Of a stretch of DNA of 64,000 nt, positions 19,929 to 33,511 are shown piece after piece. Made by a program: the position numbers and the translations under genes. The notes below the pieces were generated by a model. The model had not been told where the DNA came from, searched no databases, and saw only the letters and a list, made by a program, of their open reading frames with translations. The stretch covers positions 32,285,492 to 32,349,491 of the forward strand of contig CM066914.1 in NCBI GenBank assembly GCA_033964015.1, in the 5' to 3' direction. Each line of letters begins with the position of its first letter. Position 1 is the stretch's first letter. The DNA is from Scolanthus callimorphus. Lineage: Eukaryota > Cnidaria > Anthozoa > Actiniaria > Edwardsiidae.

Positions 19929-22900
19929 TCAGCTGGGTGCCGAGCCCTGACGGAACTGTCTCAGGCCCTGGAGAAAGATTTTCTTGGTTTGTTCCATCAT
20001 TTCTTGGTAGTACTTCATGTCTTCCTCTTTCGAACGTAGTGTGGATTGCAGCGCTTCTTTTAACGCGTCGTTTTCATCTGTCTGAATATCCAGCCTGCAA
20101 ACAAAAACATACGAGAAAGGGGAGTTGCAATTCTACAATTCTATCTGGTGCCCCTGACCATTCCCAAGTCCCTTTGGGCACGCCTCAGGTACGTACCCAC
20201 GTTTTGTCCCCACATCATGTCAGGATCTTGCAACTATCGAGTGATTCACATTCACATTTCGATTTGTTCTCATTTCGCAATTATACTTGTTCACGCGTAT
20301 ATGCTTCATTCAACACAAACGTCTTTGTTCTCTTCTCTCTACTTCTCGTCATTCTCACGTAGCAATTAGAAATGTTTCTTCACAAGTCTGATTGTTCGTG
20401 CGTCAATCAATGTGTCAATCCTGCAATCGTTCGTCTGATTATTGTATTTGTTTGCGGGCGTGTGTATCTTTGTTTCGTGTGTATCTTGTTTGTTGACACG
20501 CACGTTTATTATTCACACATTGTCTTTCTCTTCATATGTTGGCTAAGAAAAGAGAACACCCGAGAAGACCCCACATCGGTCGCTACCAGTTTTCGACCCT
20601 GTCCCGTTACGGCCATAATTTCCCACCTGTCATTTTCAATGTAAATGATCATTTCTTGCACAGACGTTTCCTGTACTTTCCTTGTCAAACAGACAACTTG
20701 AGCGCCATCCCGTTGAATACCACTGATAAATCATGCTCATTATAGACCGCAGACCGAACTTCTCATCCCCAGATTCGTTTCCGTATCCCAGGTGAGGCTG
20801 GTTCATTATCCCAGGGGAAAAGTAGGTTCATCACCCAGGGGAGAGAGGTCGATTCATATCCCGCTGAGAGGGATGACGAGGACCTACCTTGTTTTAGTTT
20901 CTTGCAGCTCGTCAATAGCTGCTCTCTCCTCAGCTTCAAATCTTTGCCCATTACCCTGGCGTGACCTGCCCCCGCTTGACTTGACGGTCGAGGACTGCGC
21001 GCGGCCGAGTTGCTTCTCGATATGAGCATTTACTCTGCGCTGTTCCTGCCATTTGGTTGTCGCCTCCAGAGACTTAGCTGTTTCGGCGTCCATTCTAAAG
21101 ATAAAGTGAAGAGTGTTGTCTCAAACGTAAGTTCATGAATAAGATCATAGCTCAGCGTTTAGGCCATGATCATACCAAATCTTCAAGCTACCTTTTCTGC
21201 AAGACTGAAACCAGCTCCACCAAGCGATCGCGTTCCACCTCAGCTGCCTGACACAACGACTTGGATTCTTGCAGCTGGCACCGCAACATATGAACTTCAT
21301 CGCTGTTATAAATTTAAAAATATGAGATAGGAGTTGGTAGTTTTCATGTGTGTGTAGCACGTAAAACCTCATGCTACCCACATTCTTAGTTGTTTTGTAA
21401 GTTTTCCATTGGCTTCGCGAGAATTCTGTTAAGGTCGTATGCTTTTATCCTTTTCCTTAACTGGATATTTTGGTAATACTTTGCCATAAAAACGAAAGCG
21501 GAAAATGGGAAACCATACGAAAAAAATTCAAAGAAGTCATGCAACGGCACTAAAATGTCAAAGATTTGACTCGTGAGAAAGATGGCTGAGGTTAATGTCT
21601 GGCATTCCTAATATTAGTGGATACCCAGAATCACTACCGTATAAAGCTATTTGGATAACGGTTGTTAGCCCCATGGTTATTTACTGGATACCTATTGTAC
21701 CTATTGTTGTATTGTCATGGCATAATTAATATATGAATGGGTACAAACGGAGGTCGTCAGGAAACGCGACTACCTAGGGGAGAGATGGTGTAAAACCACC
21801 GTTTTCCATATGACTGTAATCAACAAAGGCACCATCCCGTGCAAGCCTCATTTCCTACCTACTGCTAGCGCTATTCCGGCGTGCTCTACTTGGTCGCCCC
21901 CCACTGGGAGGTGTTGGGGGCAATGGGGCATGTGCCAACCCACCAATACCACGCGATACAACATTCCTCCGACTTGGACTACTAGGTAGTGAGCGGTGAC
22001 CAGGCTCCTCCGAACGACTTCTCCTTCCTTGCTCCTCCCTGACAGCCTGTACATCACGTGACAAGGTACTAACAAATGATTGGCTAGTGGGAAGATCCTC
22101 TGTGCTGCAGCCTTTAGAGGCCGTCTGCGGCCGTGGCGGTGTTGCCGGTCGTTGTGAGACGCGTTTCTGGAGCTCTTCCCTGGCCTCTTTCAGTAGATTC
22201 TCTAATTCATTGGCTCGTTCCTCCCGTTCCTTGCATACCTTCCTCAAATGGCTGATCATAGCGGTGTCTGCCTGTGACACTACCATCTTGGGTGGGGTGG
22301 GGGGTGGTGCTGGGGGCTGTTTGGTAGCCTCCTTTAGCAGCTGCTGCTCACGCTACATAGCGACAGGAAAATAGACATAACATAAGCATGGCGTGTTATA
22401 TAGGAACTACGTAATACTTGAACTTGATGGCTGAACATGAAGCATTTCGAGTTATTGAATCTTTGAAAGTTAGTAAAGGGTATTAAGGGCAACCGTACCA
22501 TGAGTGCAGCAATCAGCTCATCATCATGCGCGCCTTTCTCCACGAGTGTCTTCACCTGAGCCTTCAGACTCTTGAGTTCATTAGCCAGCACGGTGTTCCT
22601 CGCCTTGGCCGCCTCGTGCTTCTGCTGTAATTTGCTGTGTTGCTCGGTGATCTTCTCCAACTCAAGTTGAGTTTTCTGAAAATAATTGGTATTCTGAATA
22701 CTATCCTCAAAACTGCAATATCTAAACGTACTTGTTGAGTAGTATACTTGGCTTTGCGGTGCAGGCATGAGTATGACGTTTGTCACTATGTTACAACGCA
22801 TTGCTCCCAACACAACTTTGTCCAAGTCGTGTGTCAACCTAGGGACTTTAAGATGCGACAGCGGCAACGACAACGGCAAAGAACAATACACTTGATTGCA

Positions 22901-25900
22901 ATGCAATCAGTACAATGCTTGCACGTGCAAATCCATTTTCTTTAAAACCGTTTTCTTCTGAAGTGCGACGTGAAACTGCCATGTTTTACGCTCTGGTGAG
23001 AATGGGAACATGGATGACGATTTTGTTGTATTTTTGTTTGATATGATTGAGAATGGATGCGAATTTGCTACCAAGGTTATAGCCGTTCTCAGTTACACGC
23101 GGTCGCCTGGAAAAAAGCTTGCAAGCTAAAATTTGTTTTTTTAGTCTGATTCCATGGCAACGCACGTTCTATTGTGCACCTTGGCGACTTTTTGTCTGTG
23201 CTCTTAACATTCTGCACGCCTTTTGCTCCAAAAGGGCGTTCGTTGTCATGGAATCATAGATAAGAAACGAGTTTTCAACTTGCAAGTTTTTTCCTGGCGA
23301 TCGCGTGTAACTGAAAATGGCTATAAAATGCAAAGGAAAATTGGAGCCGGTTGATGAATATTGAGAAATGTGAGGAAACAAGTGTACGAATTTTAGTGAG
23401 ACGTCGTCGTTGCTGTTGTCGCATCTTAAACTCCGTAGACAGAGTGCTTAGAAGCTGTTCTTTAGCAAATTACCCGACGCGACACAGAAGATGTGTTTAT
23501 GATCTTAATCTACCTAGAGATTTAGAGCTTTATCACAGCTAGTAATGTATCTTCGGCTCTGCACCGCGTCCCTGTGGTTTTTTAATGTCCCTCTGGTTCT
23601 GGTGAATGTAGTGCATGTGAGAGACGGGCCTCGATCCCACGACCTCCCGCACGTCAGACTGGCGCTATACCAACTCAGCCAACCACCCTGGAGACCAGAG
23701 GCTGAAACTCTGCCCGTTCACGTTTGTGTTGTTTCTCGGGAAACTCAGAGGACCTCGAGCCTCTGGTTTCAAGGGTATCTGTACAATGGCGTCCAAGGAA
23801 TACTGTACATATATATCAACCCTTACCTCTTGTGCATCTTTTCTCTCTCTCTCAATCCCCCTGAGAACAGATTTGTGTTTTTCATCATACTGACTTGTTA
23901 ATGTCAAAGGCGTGGCTAGAGAGGAGCGCATGAAGGTGTTATTTGAAATAGATGAGCCTGTCCTGGCCACTTGCTGTAGCTGTCCCTTGAGCTCTGCAAC
24001 CTGGAATCAAAGCAATGCCATGAGCCAAGTCAGTGAATGTTGATGACATCAATGTTTCTCATCATTTTTTGTCAACATTTAAAGTAAAATTTGATCAACT
24101 TCTCATGAAACACCTTTGACCAAGTCTGGCTGTCTGTCGGTGTCATCTTAATTTCTTAAGGTCAGTGACATCACTGATGACGTCATGTCATGTGACCATA
24201 TTGCTGTCTGCAAGTGGTCACTCATAGAGATAACAATCAATGAAGTTGTATTGCTGTTACTGATGATGTCACATCTGGTCAAACTTTTGCACCCCTTGAC
24301 TTCTTGGAAATTTTGTTTGGTTGTCTGCCGTTGTGCCCCTCACGTCAACTCCTTATGCTTCACATGCTTACAAGTTAAAAAAGATGTGCAGATTGGTGAT
24401 CTGGATGTCAAGAAGACTAGAATACTGATCAATTTACTGCACATGTGAAATATAGAAATTTGAAATGAGCAGATAAACTATAAAAAAAGAAATGAGCAGA
24501 GAAACAAACCAAAGAAATGAGCAGATAAACAATAATAACGAAGTAGTTGACAGATACAAACAGACAAACACATTTAGTACGAACTCAGAACATATGTCCA
24601 GACAGACGGATGGACAGTCATTTCATACTTTATTTTGGAGTGAGAGAATTTGCTGCTGTCTGCCTCTCCACGTGCTTGGCTCATTTAGAAGTGCCGTAAT
24701 GTTTACATTTTCTCCAAGTTCTTTGCTCAACACCTGCACACAAAAACAAACAACAAGCAACTATCTTCTTGCTCTGCATTTAAAAATCTAATATAAATAC
24801 TAACATATCTTCACCATCTACCTAAGTGAGTAGTGTTTCCAAGGATGGACATCTACCGTAAATGTCATTCTAGACAGAACAAACCCAGTCTACTTGACTA
24901 GGCTTATCAGTAATCAGGCATTTTAAGAGTATCCAAGCAAAATCAGGTAAAAGCAAAACAAACAGTATTGTGCTCAGGGGCATAGCCTTGCGGCAAATCA
25001 AAAATTGTGTGTTGATTGTGTGTCGGAGCGACCTTCTCCGTAATTTCACGCCCTTGGGCCCATCCGGTAGTACATAATTAGCTATTGGTTAAGAGAGTTT
25101 CATTACAAGTGTGCTTGGAGCAACTCAATGGAGCTCACAATACTTAGGAGCATTTTTCCAATCCTCCCACCCTGGGTTTATATTCAGGTGGAAGAGAGGT
25201 TTATTATTTAACAATTAGTCGCTGAAGGCAACATATGTTATTGTTTAAGTATAATTTACTCAAGCAACGTTTAAGATTTTTGACAAAAAAATTGGGTCTA
25301 GGGATTTTTTTTAGTTCCTAATAATAAAGTGCACGCACGATCCCCAATGCTTTCAATGTGACTTTCTAAAACTCATACATAATTAATGAGCCAAACACAA
25401 AGGAAATCATAACCGTGAACAGCCACTATATACCTCGATAAAGACACTACATACTGGGTACTGTGTTTATATCTATCATGCGGACACTCATGTTTAATAA
25501 ATGAGTGTGTATATCATAGATAGAGACACGGTACCCCAGATGAAGTGTCTATTTCAACACTTCAAAGCGCATAGGGGTGTACAAGGGTGGATCCTTGCCA
25601 ACCTGGGATCAGAGCTAGTGCTGGCGTGCACTTCTGGTTCCAACCCTATGCCTTGGGTGAAATTTTATAGAATTTCATGAACACTGGTCACCAAAACCGC
25701 AACCTTTATCCATGTGGGATGCTTATCCTGTATCTGCGCATGCTTGAAATTCTACGTCACAGTAGCCATACTCTACGATTGTCAACTTATTTTTTATGCG
25801 CATTTTTTTTTCTTTTTTCCAGGGTAGGCACAAGTGCTGGTGTGCACTTTCTGGACCAACCTTACCCCTTCGGTGAAATTACTTTAAGATCATGTCATGA

Positions 25901-28900
25901 ACACTGGTCATCCCAACCGCAACCTTTATCCATGTGGGATGCTTATTTTGTATCTGCGCATGCTTGAAATTCTATGTCACAGTAATCATGAACAGACCTT
26001 TTGTCCCAACACAGAAGACATGTCAATTATTCGGAACGCCTCTCTAAATAAGCTATTCGTAATGAAAAGCTCTTCATTGTCAATCTTTTGTTTGCCATTT
26101 CAAAATAGCTAAACAATACAACTTGAAGCCAGTCTATATCAGATTTCTTATATCTGGATTTCAATGAAGTAGTTCTTACAAATTTATTTCCCTTTTTTTT
26201 AACTAACTTGGAATTATGAATTATCACTGGCAACCGTTTATAGAAGTAGTTTACAAAACTTGCTGTCGTGTTTTATCACCAGATAGAAACACTTGGCTTC
26301 GCCTTGTGTTTCTATTTGCCGATAAAACACTCCAGCTCATTTTGTAAACATTACTTATAATCACATAGGTGATATTCACCGATCAGCACCAATCATTTGA
26401 CCAATCAGCACATAGAATTGCTTGAGTAATTATACTAATATTATTCATATCTTTAATAATAATTAGTTTAGTTTAATTCTCCACTTTTGCAGATACAGGT
26501 ATATCTTTCTCAGCTTCTGTTAATATTAAACTTCTCTCTTGTGTCAAGCAAAAATCATGTGTTGTTGTGTTATGTGGGAGAGACCTCCTGGGAAATTTCA
26601 GTGTATGTAAGCATTGTGTTTCAAAATCTTTTTTTTTAATCCAGGAGATTTACATGTAAGGAGTTTGCAGGCTTTTTTTCATCTTCTGTGCATTTTTGGA
26701 TTAACATTTCAACATTGAAAACAAATTTTTCCAATCATTTTTTGGTGTTGTTGAACAATGAAATTATTATAGTAAAAATACAAACCAGGAAAGACAGGTG
26801 TCACTGTTTTGTAATGAGACATTTTATGGGTCAGAGTCATTTTTAGCACCTGCAGTATTACCGGCATATCGTGGCTTGTAGACATGCATTCAGACTATAT
26901 TTTCTTGTGTCATCAGTTATACATACAGGTGTTTATCAATCCACCAGTACTCTGCTATACCTTAGCTGCCACTTTCATGTCCTTCTTGAGAGCTTCACAC
27001 TGGTTTCTGTACTCTGACATTTTGTTGTTTGCATGGTTCAGTTTCTCTTGCAAGGCAGCTAATTCATCTGGATCCTGTGATTGTAATGCAGAACAAATTG
27101 CATCACTTTTGTGCCATTAATGACTGACAAATTAATGTACTCTGGTTCCACTGAGTGGAATCATGATAAACATCATACTTTACCTGATTACTGTTGCCAC
27201 TCTTTGCTTGAGGTTTCTCTTGAACAACATTCATTTTTATCTAAAAAACAAACAAGGGAATGTTTTGGGGAAGTTTTGCTTCATTTTCTTATGACGTACT
27301 GGCTACCAGTATAAGTATGTAGCTTTCTGTGAAATGCAGCATGAATCACTGACCACTAAACAAAACATGCTTGTGTGAGAAATGCATGTCAAACACAGAA
27401 TGACAATTGTGTTTTTTTTTAATAAATAACAAACCTTGTTTTCCAAGTCTTGCACTTTCTTACAGAGCTGTCTAACTTTGCTTTTCTCACTCTGCAATTC
27501 TGCTGTCATTTCACGATTCTTTTTAGACAGCTCCACAATCTTGCCAGCAGCAGTATCAGCTGCAAGACCTGTACCTGGAAAAGAAAGTATGCTTCGTGTG
27601 AGAGATTTGGGAATATTAGAACTGTTAGTTTTGGGGTTAGAACTCTTTTAAATGTTCTATAATAATAATAGTAACTAAGGTTACTGAGAACCTTTGTGGC
27701 ACGTCCTGGAAAAACAACCATACACCTTCTTAGCTTAACCAAAACCAATAACCTATATATTGTTAGCTTATAGAATGGACTAGCTGGCTATGGCAAAAAG
27801 AAATGACTTAATAAAATAATATTTTTTTGAAGGACTGATTAAATATTTTGGTGTGCCACCTCAATGATGTACACTGTCAAACTGCTGGATCTTGCCTCCC
27901 AAGTAACACATTGTTTTAATCCTTAAAGGTATTCAATCCTTAAACTGTATTGTGTTTTCTGCATTTTTTAAAATTCTGTTTAGTTGTGAAACATTTAAAT
28001 TTCGAAGGTCAAATTTTATAGCATTTTCACTCTCTAAAAAAATTAAAGTTATGAAACTTTCCCCTAGCAGCACCATACTCAAGGTTGTGGCCATGCATAG
28101 CAGTCACTTTTACTCACTTTTTTTGCAACTAAAAAAACTTCCAGCTAGTTGCAAAATATCAACTAGTTTTGCGGAAAATTCCTAAGGTTTGCCCTGCAAT
28201 TGTGGGAGTAAAATGTCCCTTTTTGCTAAAACTTCAAACACGAGGGGACGCAAGCCTTGGATACGTGCTCACGGGTCGATTGAATCGACCCGTCCCCCTG
28301 CTGTGTTCAACCTCTGAGACTACTGCGCGCCTGGGCAATAGCTGTCAGTCGCATTGTGTCTCCTAGTCTGATCCGTCGAATACCTGACAGCACATTATAC
28401 ACAGCTCATTTGGTCAGGGAATCAATTCTATATTTATCGGGTAAAAAGAAGCAAACGTAAGAAGGACATATTTATTTTGACGCCTTAATCTGAACTATTC
28501 CTGACTATTCGGCCTTTGCGCGTAGTTTTAAAAGAGCTGTAAATGTTTTTCCAATGTGCTTCTTGGTATCAGCGTGAAACGTAGAGACATATTGTTTAGT
28601 GTTTAGCAATGAAACGAAGCCCGTTCGACGCGACATTTGGTGCAATGCAATCAGATTTTCATTTTTATTGTACGTGAAGAAAACAAGGCGAAAACTGAAG
28701 TAGCGCGCAGTCCGCGCAATTTTGCGTTGCAAAGCCTCTTTGTCCGCACATATAGAGTAAGTCAGTGATCATAGGTCGGATATAAGTAGATTATACTTTA
28801 TTTGGGCATACATTTGTTATTTGCTCGACTTTGGCGCTGAATTTGAAGTCGAAGGTCATATTACCCTGTCTCCTACTGTGATGCGTGGGTTCTAACATTG

Positions 28901-31900
28901 CAACAAGCCACAGCTTCTTTCAAGATTTCAGCGTAAATGACGGCTGATAAGCTTCATACTTGCGTCCGAGATTCAAGGCAAAACCATCGTCGTCGTCCTT
29001 GTGTCGAGTGTTTTCAGCAGATGTACGATGTAAGTTTTGTATTTATCAGAATTGATACAGAACCCACAACCCTATGTGTCTGTTGTTAACTTAAAAGTTA
29101 CCCTGATATTTAGAATGTTACCGTTTTAAAGCGTTGACTAACTAAGCAAATAGAATTACACAATTCAATGTTCATTTGAAATGATATTGTGAATGCTAAT
29201 GGACTCTCCACATTTAGGTTAGCGACATTAAAGTTAGCTACAAGGGGCTACAAGCAACATGGATAAACACGTGTTATGCGATTCACATCAGACTCAGGAG
29301 GTCTGTAAGATTCAACTAAACGTCGGACAACAATCACTTTGCCGCCCCCTATGTTGTTGTGAGGTTTAGATTAAAGTATGTAAAAAATAAATCATTGTCT
29401 ATCCCTCCTAAGTGCTTGATAGCAACAGAATCACTAGGCGACTCGCCCGTGGTTTTGTGAGGTTAGATTAAAGTATGTAAAATAAATCATTGTCTATCCC
29501 TCCTAAGTGCTTGATAGCAACAGAATCACTAGGCGACTCGCCCTAGGTTTTGTGAGGTTTAGATCAAAGTATGTTAAAATAAATCATTGTCTATCCCTCC
29601 TAAGTGCTTGATAGCAACAGAATCACTAGGCGACTCGCCCATGGTTTGTGAGGTTTAGATCAAAGTATGTAAAATTAAATCATTGTCTATCCCTCCTAAG
29701 TGCTTGATAGCAACAGAATCACTAGGCGACTCGCCCATGGTTTTGTGAGGTTTAGATCAAAGTATGTTAAAATAAATCATTGTCTATCCCTCCTAAGTGC
29801 TTGATAGCAACAGAATCACTAGGCGTCTCGCCCATGGTTTTGTGAGGTTTAGAGCAAAGTATGTAAAAATAAATCATTGTCTATCCCTCCTAAGTGCTTG
29901 ATAGCAACAGAATCACTAGGCGACTCGCCCGTGGTTTTGTGAGGTTAGATTAAAGTTTGTAAAAATAAATCATTGTCTATCCCTCCTAAGTGCTTGATAG
30001 CAACAGAATCACTAGGCGACTCGCCCGTGGTTTTGTGAGGTTAGATTAAAGTTTGTAAAAATAAATCATTGTCTATCCCTCCTAAGTGCTTGATAGCAAC
30101 AGAATCACTAGGCGACTCGCCCGTGGTTTTGTGAGGTTAGATTAAAGTTTGTAAAAATAAATCATTGTCTATCCCTCCTAAGTGCTTGATAGCAACAGAA
30201 TCACTAGGCGACTCGCCCGTGGTTTTGTGAGGTTAGATTAAAGTATGTAAAAATAAATCATTGTCTATCCCTCCTAAGTGCTTGATAGCAACAGAATCAC
30301 TAGGCGACTCGCCCATGGTTTTGTGAGGTTTAGATCAAAGTATGTAAAAATAAATCATTGTCTATCCCTTCTAAGTGCTTGATAGCAACAGAATCACTAG
30401 GCGACTCGCCCGTGGTTTTGTGAGGTTTAGATTAAAGTATATAAAAAAATAAATCATTGTCTATCCCTCCTAAGTGCTTGATAGCAACAGAATCACTAGG
30501 CGGCTCGCCAGTGGTTTTGTGAGGTTTAGATTAAAGTATGTAAAATTAAATAATTGTCTATCCCTCCTAAGTGCTAGATAGCAGATTTACCCATCTAATC
30601 CCCGAGGAATTTAAAGGAGAAATAACCGACAGCCGCTAGTTACGCTAGTTATGGCCCTTTTCAATCCATGCATATATCGGCTGCAATGGTATCTTTTAGA
30701 TGGTTTTCGTTCTCTTGCCGAAGCAACTAATCCTCGCACCGGAATAAATGTGACTTTTATATTGTAATTCAACTCTTGCTTAGATGGCTTTTCATTTTAG
30801 ACGGTCTATAAGGTTATTGGTTTTAAAGTTTAAATTGTTTTCTAATGTTGAAGCTACAAATCGTCTGGAAACATTTTGTCTATTGTCGATTTGTTCACTT
30901 TAAAAATAAAAATATTTGCTATAGTTGTTTTTTGTATAGTCCCCAACTTTGCGAACTGTCCGCTAACACTTTGTCAACACGGGACTAAGCTACTTCCTTC
31001 TTAAGCGCATAACAATTTAATCCGCGGCCGCAAACTGATCGTGATTATCCAATTAAGAAACGCGTCCATAGGAACCTCAATGTCATGTGGTGTGTACGGA
31101 TTCATCGCTTGCGTCTCCTCATGTAGATGCAAAATCGCAAGTATTAGTTAATTTCAAACCTTGCCTTGGACTAATTTCAAGTATTAAAACAACAAACCTG
31201 CCAATGCCTTCCTTTCATTTTCTCTTTGCTTCCTGGTGATTCTCATTTCTTCATCCCTTTCACCCAATAATTTATAGAGTCTGCCATTTTCATCCTTTAA
31301 CACCTGACAACGTGAAAATACTGATGTAAGTATCAAATATATGGGAAATGCAACCAAGTCAGGATCTTGGTAAGTTTGGTCTTCAACAACATAATTTTAT
31401 TTAGCACTAATTTTTTTTTGCTTTTAAAGGCCTTTCACCAACCGACAGCCTTTGTGGTTTCTTAGCCAATCAGAGCACCCAAAATACAATGGATCTATTT
31501 GAAAACAAAAGAAAACGGGGCTCAAAGGCTCCTGGTTGGTGATGGGCCTTTAATGTATTCTTGGGACCTCACACAGAGTACCCCAGATAAAAGAAAACAA
31601 TTCACATTCATTACAACCCTTACCCTTACTGCATCCTTTAGTTCTTGAAGTTCACTGCTCAATGACTGGTCTTCAAAGTTGACATCAAGCTGAACAGAAA
31701 CATAAGCTAAAAGTTCTAGATGTCTAATGCATTAATCAGTTGTTTCCACCGACCCCCCAGCCCCACGACAAGGTGGGATTTTACAGCTTTGGGATGATTT
31801 GTCCTGACCCCCAGAGAATTTATCTCAAATCTACCTGAACTGTGAAGTACCATGGGGGCTGGGGCAGGGGCATTTACATGCTGGTTTGAGGTCCTGGGTG

Positions 31901-33511
31901 ATGAATGGCTGGGAGTTGTGGGAATTGTAACACAACCTGACAGAGTGGAATTTATTTCTATAATTTCTATAATTTATTTCATTTACCTGTAGGATGAAAG
32001 GCGCAGTAAATTGTGGAAGCCAGTCATTGAGTGGAGTTTAAGAGAGAATTTCAGTCATCCGACATCAAACGTATTTAAAGTGGTCTCTCTCTTTTTATGA
32101 ACAAGGTCTTCCTCATTGTCCCAGTTTGAAGAGGTTCATCCTACAGGTAAATGTTCGGCAAAGAGTTTCTTGTGATATGTTCAACAAAATTGCCTTAGTT
32201 AATATTGTTGTTGTGAATGAAATTCGTCTCTCAAAAGTGCCGTGAACAAATCATGATCTCTGATTCCGAAGAACTGAAAAACAAGAACAGCAAATTTTCG
32301 AAGTTCAGAAATAAATTATCTCTCTGATTCACCTTGAAAGACTAAAGAGACAACATAGGAATAATTGAGAAGGATTTTTGTTGCATCTCGAATCAGATAG
32401 TTCCTTTAGAAAGTAAAAAATATCCGAACCACTTGCACTTGGGCTTCTCAATCTCGGGATAATGCTTTCAATCTTGGAATATTGTGGCAATATTCCGAGA
32501 TAGCGAACCAATCAAAACGTGCGATCTATGGAGGTTCTGGTGTAGTATATACTAATAGAGGATATTACATGGCTGCACAGAGATACGAAATGTAATGCCG
32601 TCAGGTAATGTTCTGTTTATTATTATATGGTAAACGTCAATAAAATACCAAATTCTAATTTTAGTTTACAGTAAGCCTAAAATGCAGGCCTTGAGCAAAG
32701 GCAAGTGTGTTATTTTCATGTGTAAAGATATCAAGTTTTCATGTGAGAGATACCTTGGTATTTCATTGATGTTTATATAATAAATCAAATTTATTTTTGT
32801 CATGAGTGACACACAAGTTCACACAAGGAATGCTGCAAGGCATCCAAAGGGAGTGCATACCTGTCAACCCAACTTCGTCAAAAATCTTGAGATCCTCCCT
32901 CACTTGGCAAGTAAATACAGAAAATGTACGAAAAATCCCGCGAGTGCCAATGATAGTGAGTGAAATACAGTAAATGTATGAAAATTTGCTCAATCATTAT
33001 GCGGGTGACTGGCTTCAAAATCTTGTGACACCCGCCTAATGCGGGTGAGTTGACAGCTATGGGAGTGGGAGTTATAAAAAAGAAATTTGTCACACAGGGT
33101 AGGGGATTTCCTTGAAACTACCATCATCTGTTTGTTAATTATTGGAAACAACTGACATAAGCTATTTAAGAGCTGAAGCGAAGGAGCTTGTACATTAGTG
33201 ACATTCTGTTACCGATTCTCATAACCCAAGATTGGCTATGTTGCCTAACAGGCAACCAGCTTGACTTTTGACATTGACAATCAAAGACGAGAATGATCAA
33301 TTCCTACATCCCCCAAATGAAGTTCAATCTGTACCTTCAAACCCAGATCATCTTCAGGTGCCCACAAGCTCTCGCCAACCGCTGAATTTTGCACTTGCGT
33401 TTTTTCGGTATTTTTTGCCTTCTTTTGCTTCCTTGCGATCAGCCTCTTTTGTTGCTGTTCCTGTATTAGTTGGAATTGTTGTCGGAGGGCTTCTGAGTCC
33501 TGTACGCTCAT
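19929..33511 (-). CDS. CCDC13: CCDC13, coiled-coil ciliary/centriolar-satellite protein (complete, 13 exons)
   Basis: Exons in gene order are 33511-33335, 31689-31624, 31303-31198, 27574-27435, 27240-27184, 27074-26961, 24733-24629, 24000-23827, 22675-22499, 22352-21859, 21302-21192, 21094-20888 and 20094-19929. All have GT/AG borders and compatible phases, totalling 2094 bases (697 aa), close to human CCDC13 (715 aa). Recognisable family stretches are DENGRLYKLLGERD (exon 3), AAGKIVELSKKNRE (exon 4), STWRGRQQQILSLQNK (exon 7), KARNTVLANELKSLKAQV with GAHDDELIAALM (exon 9) and KKIFLQGLRQFR near the C-terminus. Most of the protein is predicted heptad coiled coil. Exon 10 has a proline-rich linker and a Ser/Arg-rich low-complexity block. 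Human CCDC13 is a centriolar-satellite protein needed for ciliogenesis; the same role here is inference. The gene is head-to-head with NEK8. Introns carry a minisatellite, a SINE and several MITEs. Confidence 0.88.
23070..23330. mobile_element. Foldback MITE in a CCDC13 intron (~260 bp)
   Basis: ATAGCCGTTCTCAGTTACAC and CTTGCAAGC on the left pair with CTTGCAAG and GTGTAACTGAAAATGGCTAT on the right. Inner arms GATTCCATGGCAACG and CGTTGTCATGGAATC also pair. It has no ORF. Confidence 0.75.
23555..23690 (-). mobile_element. tRNA-derived SINE
   Basis: On the minus strand the sequence starts with a tRNA-like head. The A-box is TGGCTGAGTTGG (plus-strand positions 23670-23681), and GGATCGAGGCC (23627-23637) fits the B-box. 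The rest (GTCTCTCACATGCACTACAT and onward) is shared with the fragment at 8811-8876. The tRNA fold is not intact enough to be a functional tRNA gene, and the repetition shows it is a SINE. Confidence 0.7.
25675..25985 (+). repeat. Direct duplication (~92 bp, two copies) in a CCDC13 intron
   Basis: The block from CATGAACACTGGTCACC to GAAATTCTACGTCACAGTA (25675-25765) recurs at 25894-25985 with few changes. It encodes nothing recognisable. Confidence 0.75.
26248..26350. mobile_element. Small foldback element in a CCDC13 intron
   Basis: GTTTACAAAA and GTGTTTTATC with AGATAGAAACAC on the left pair with GTGTTTCTAT, GATAAAACAC and TTTTGTAAAC on the right. It is about 100 bp with no coding capacity. 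Confidence 0.7.
29356..30580 (+). repeat. ~96-bp minisatellite in a CCDC13 intron (~13 units)
   Basis: The unit contains TTTTGTGAGGTTTAGATTAA, AATAAATCATTGTCTATCCC and TGCTTGATAGCAACAGAATC, then TAGGCGACTCGCCC. Unit starts are spaced about 95-97 bp. Variation is mostly in the TTAG/TTTAG and GCCCGTGG/GCCCATGG positions. It is intronic (between exons 3 and 4 of CCDC13). The units are contiguous with no variable spacer, so it is not a CRISPR array. Confidence 0.95.
31980..32152. mobile_element. MITE with CATTTACCTGTAGGATGAA termini
   Basis: The inverted ends CATTTACCTGTAGGATGAA and TTCATCCTACAGGTAAATG flank 135 bp in the CCDC13 intron between exons 1 and 2. Confidence 0.8.
32857..33062. mobile_element. 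Decayed MITE with CATACCTGTCAAC / GTTGACAGCTATG ends
   Basis: Near-inverted ends CATACCTGTCAACCCAAC and GGGTGAGTTGACAGCTATGG bracket internal repeats of AAATACAG(A/T)AAATGTA(C/T)GAAAA. It lies in CCDC13 intron 1. Confidence 0.6.

Noticed and set aside
23627..23690. Functional tRNA gene
   Set aside because: The boxes are present, but the acceptor stem does not close convincingly and the adjoining sequence is repeated elsewhere; a SINE explains it better.
24185..24791. Plus-strand ORFs within CCDC13 introns
   Set aside because: They overlap a verified antisense exon or AT-rich intron sequence and show no recognisable protein features.
29356..30580. CRISPR-like array
   Set aside because: The whole 96-bp unit is repeated without unique spacers, in an intron of an animal gene; it is a minisatellite.
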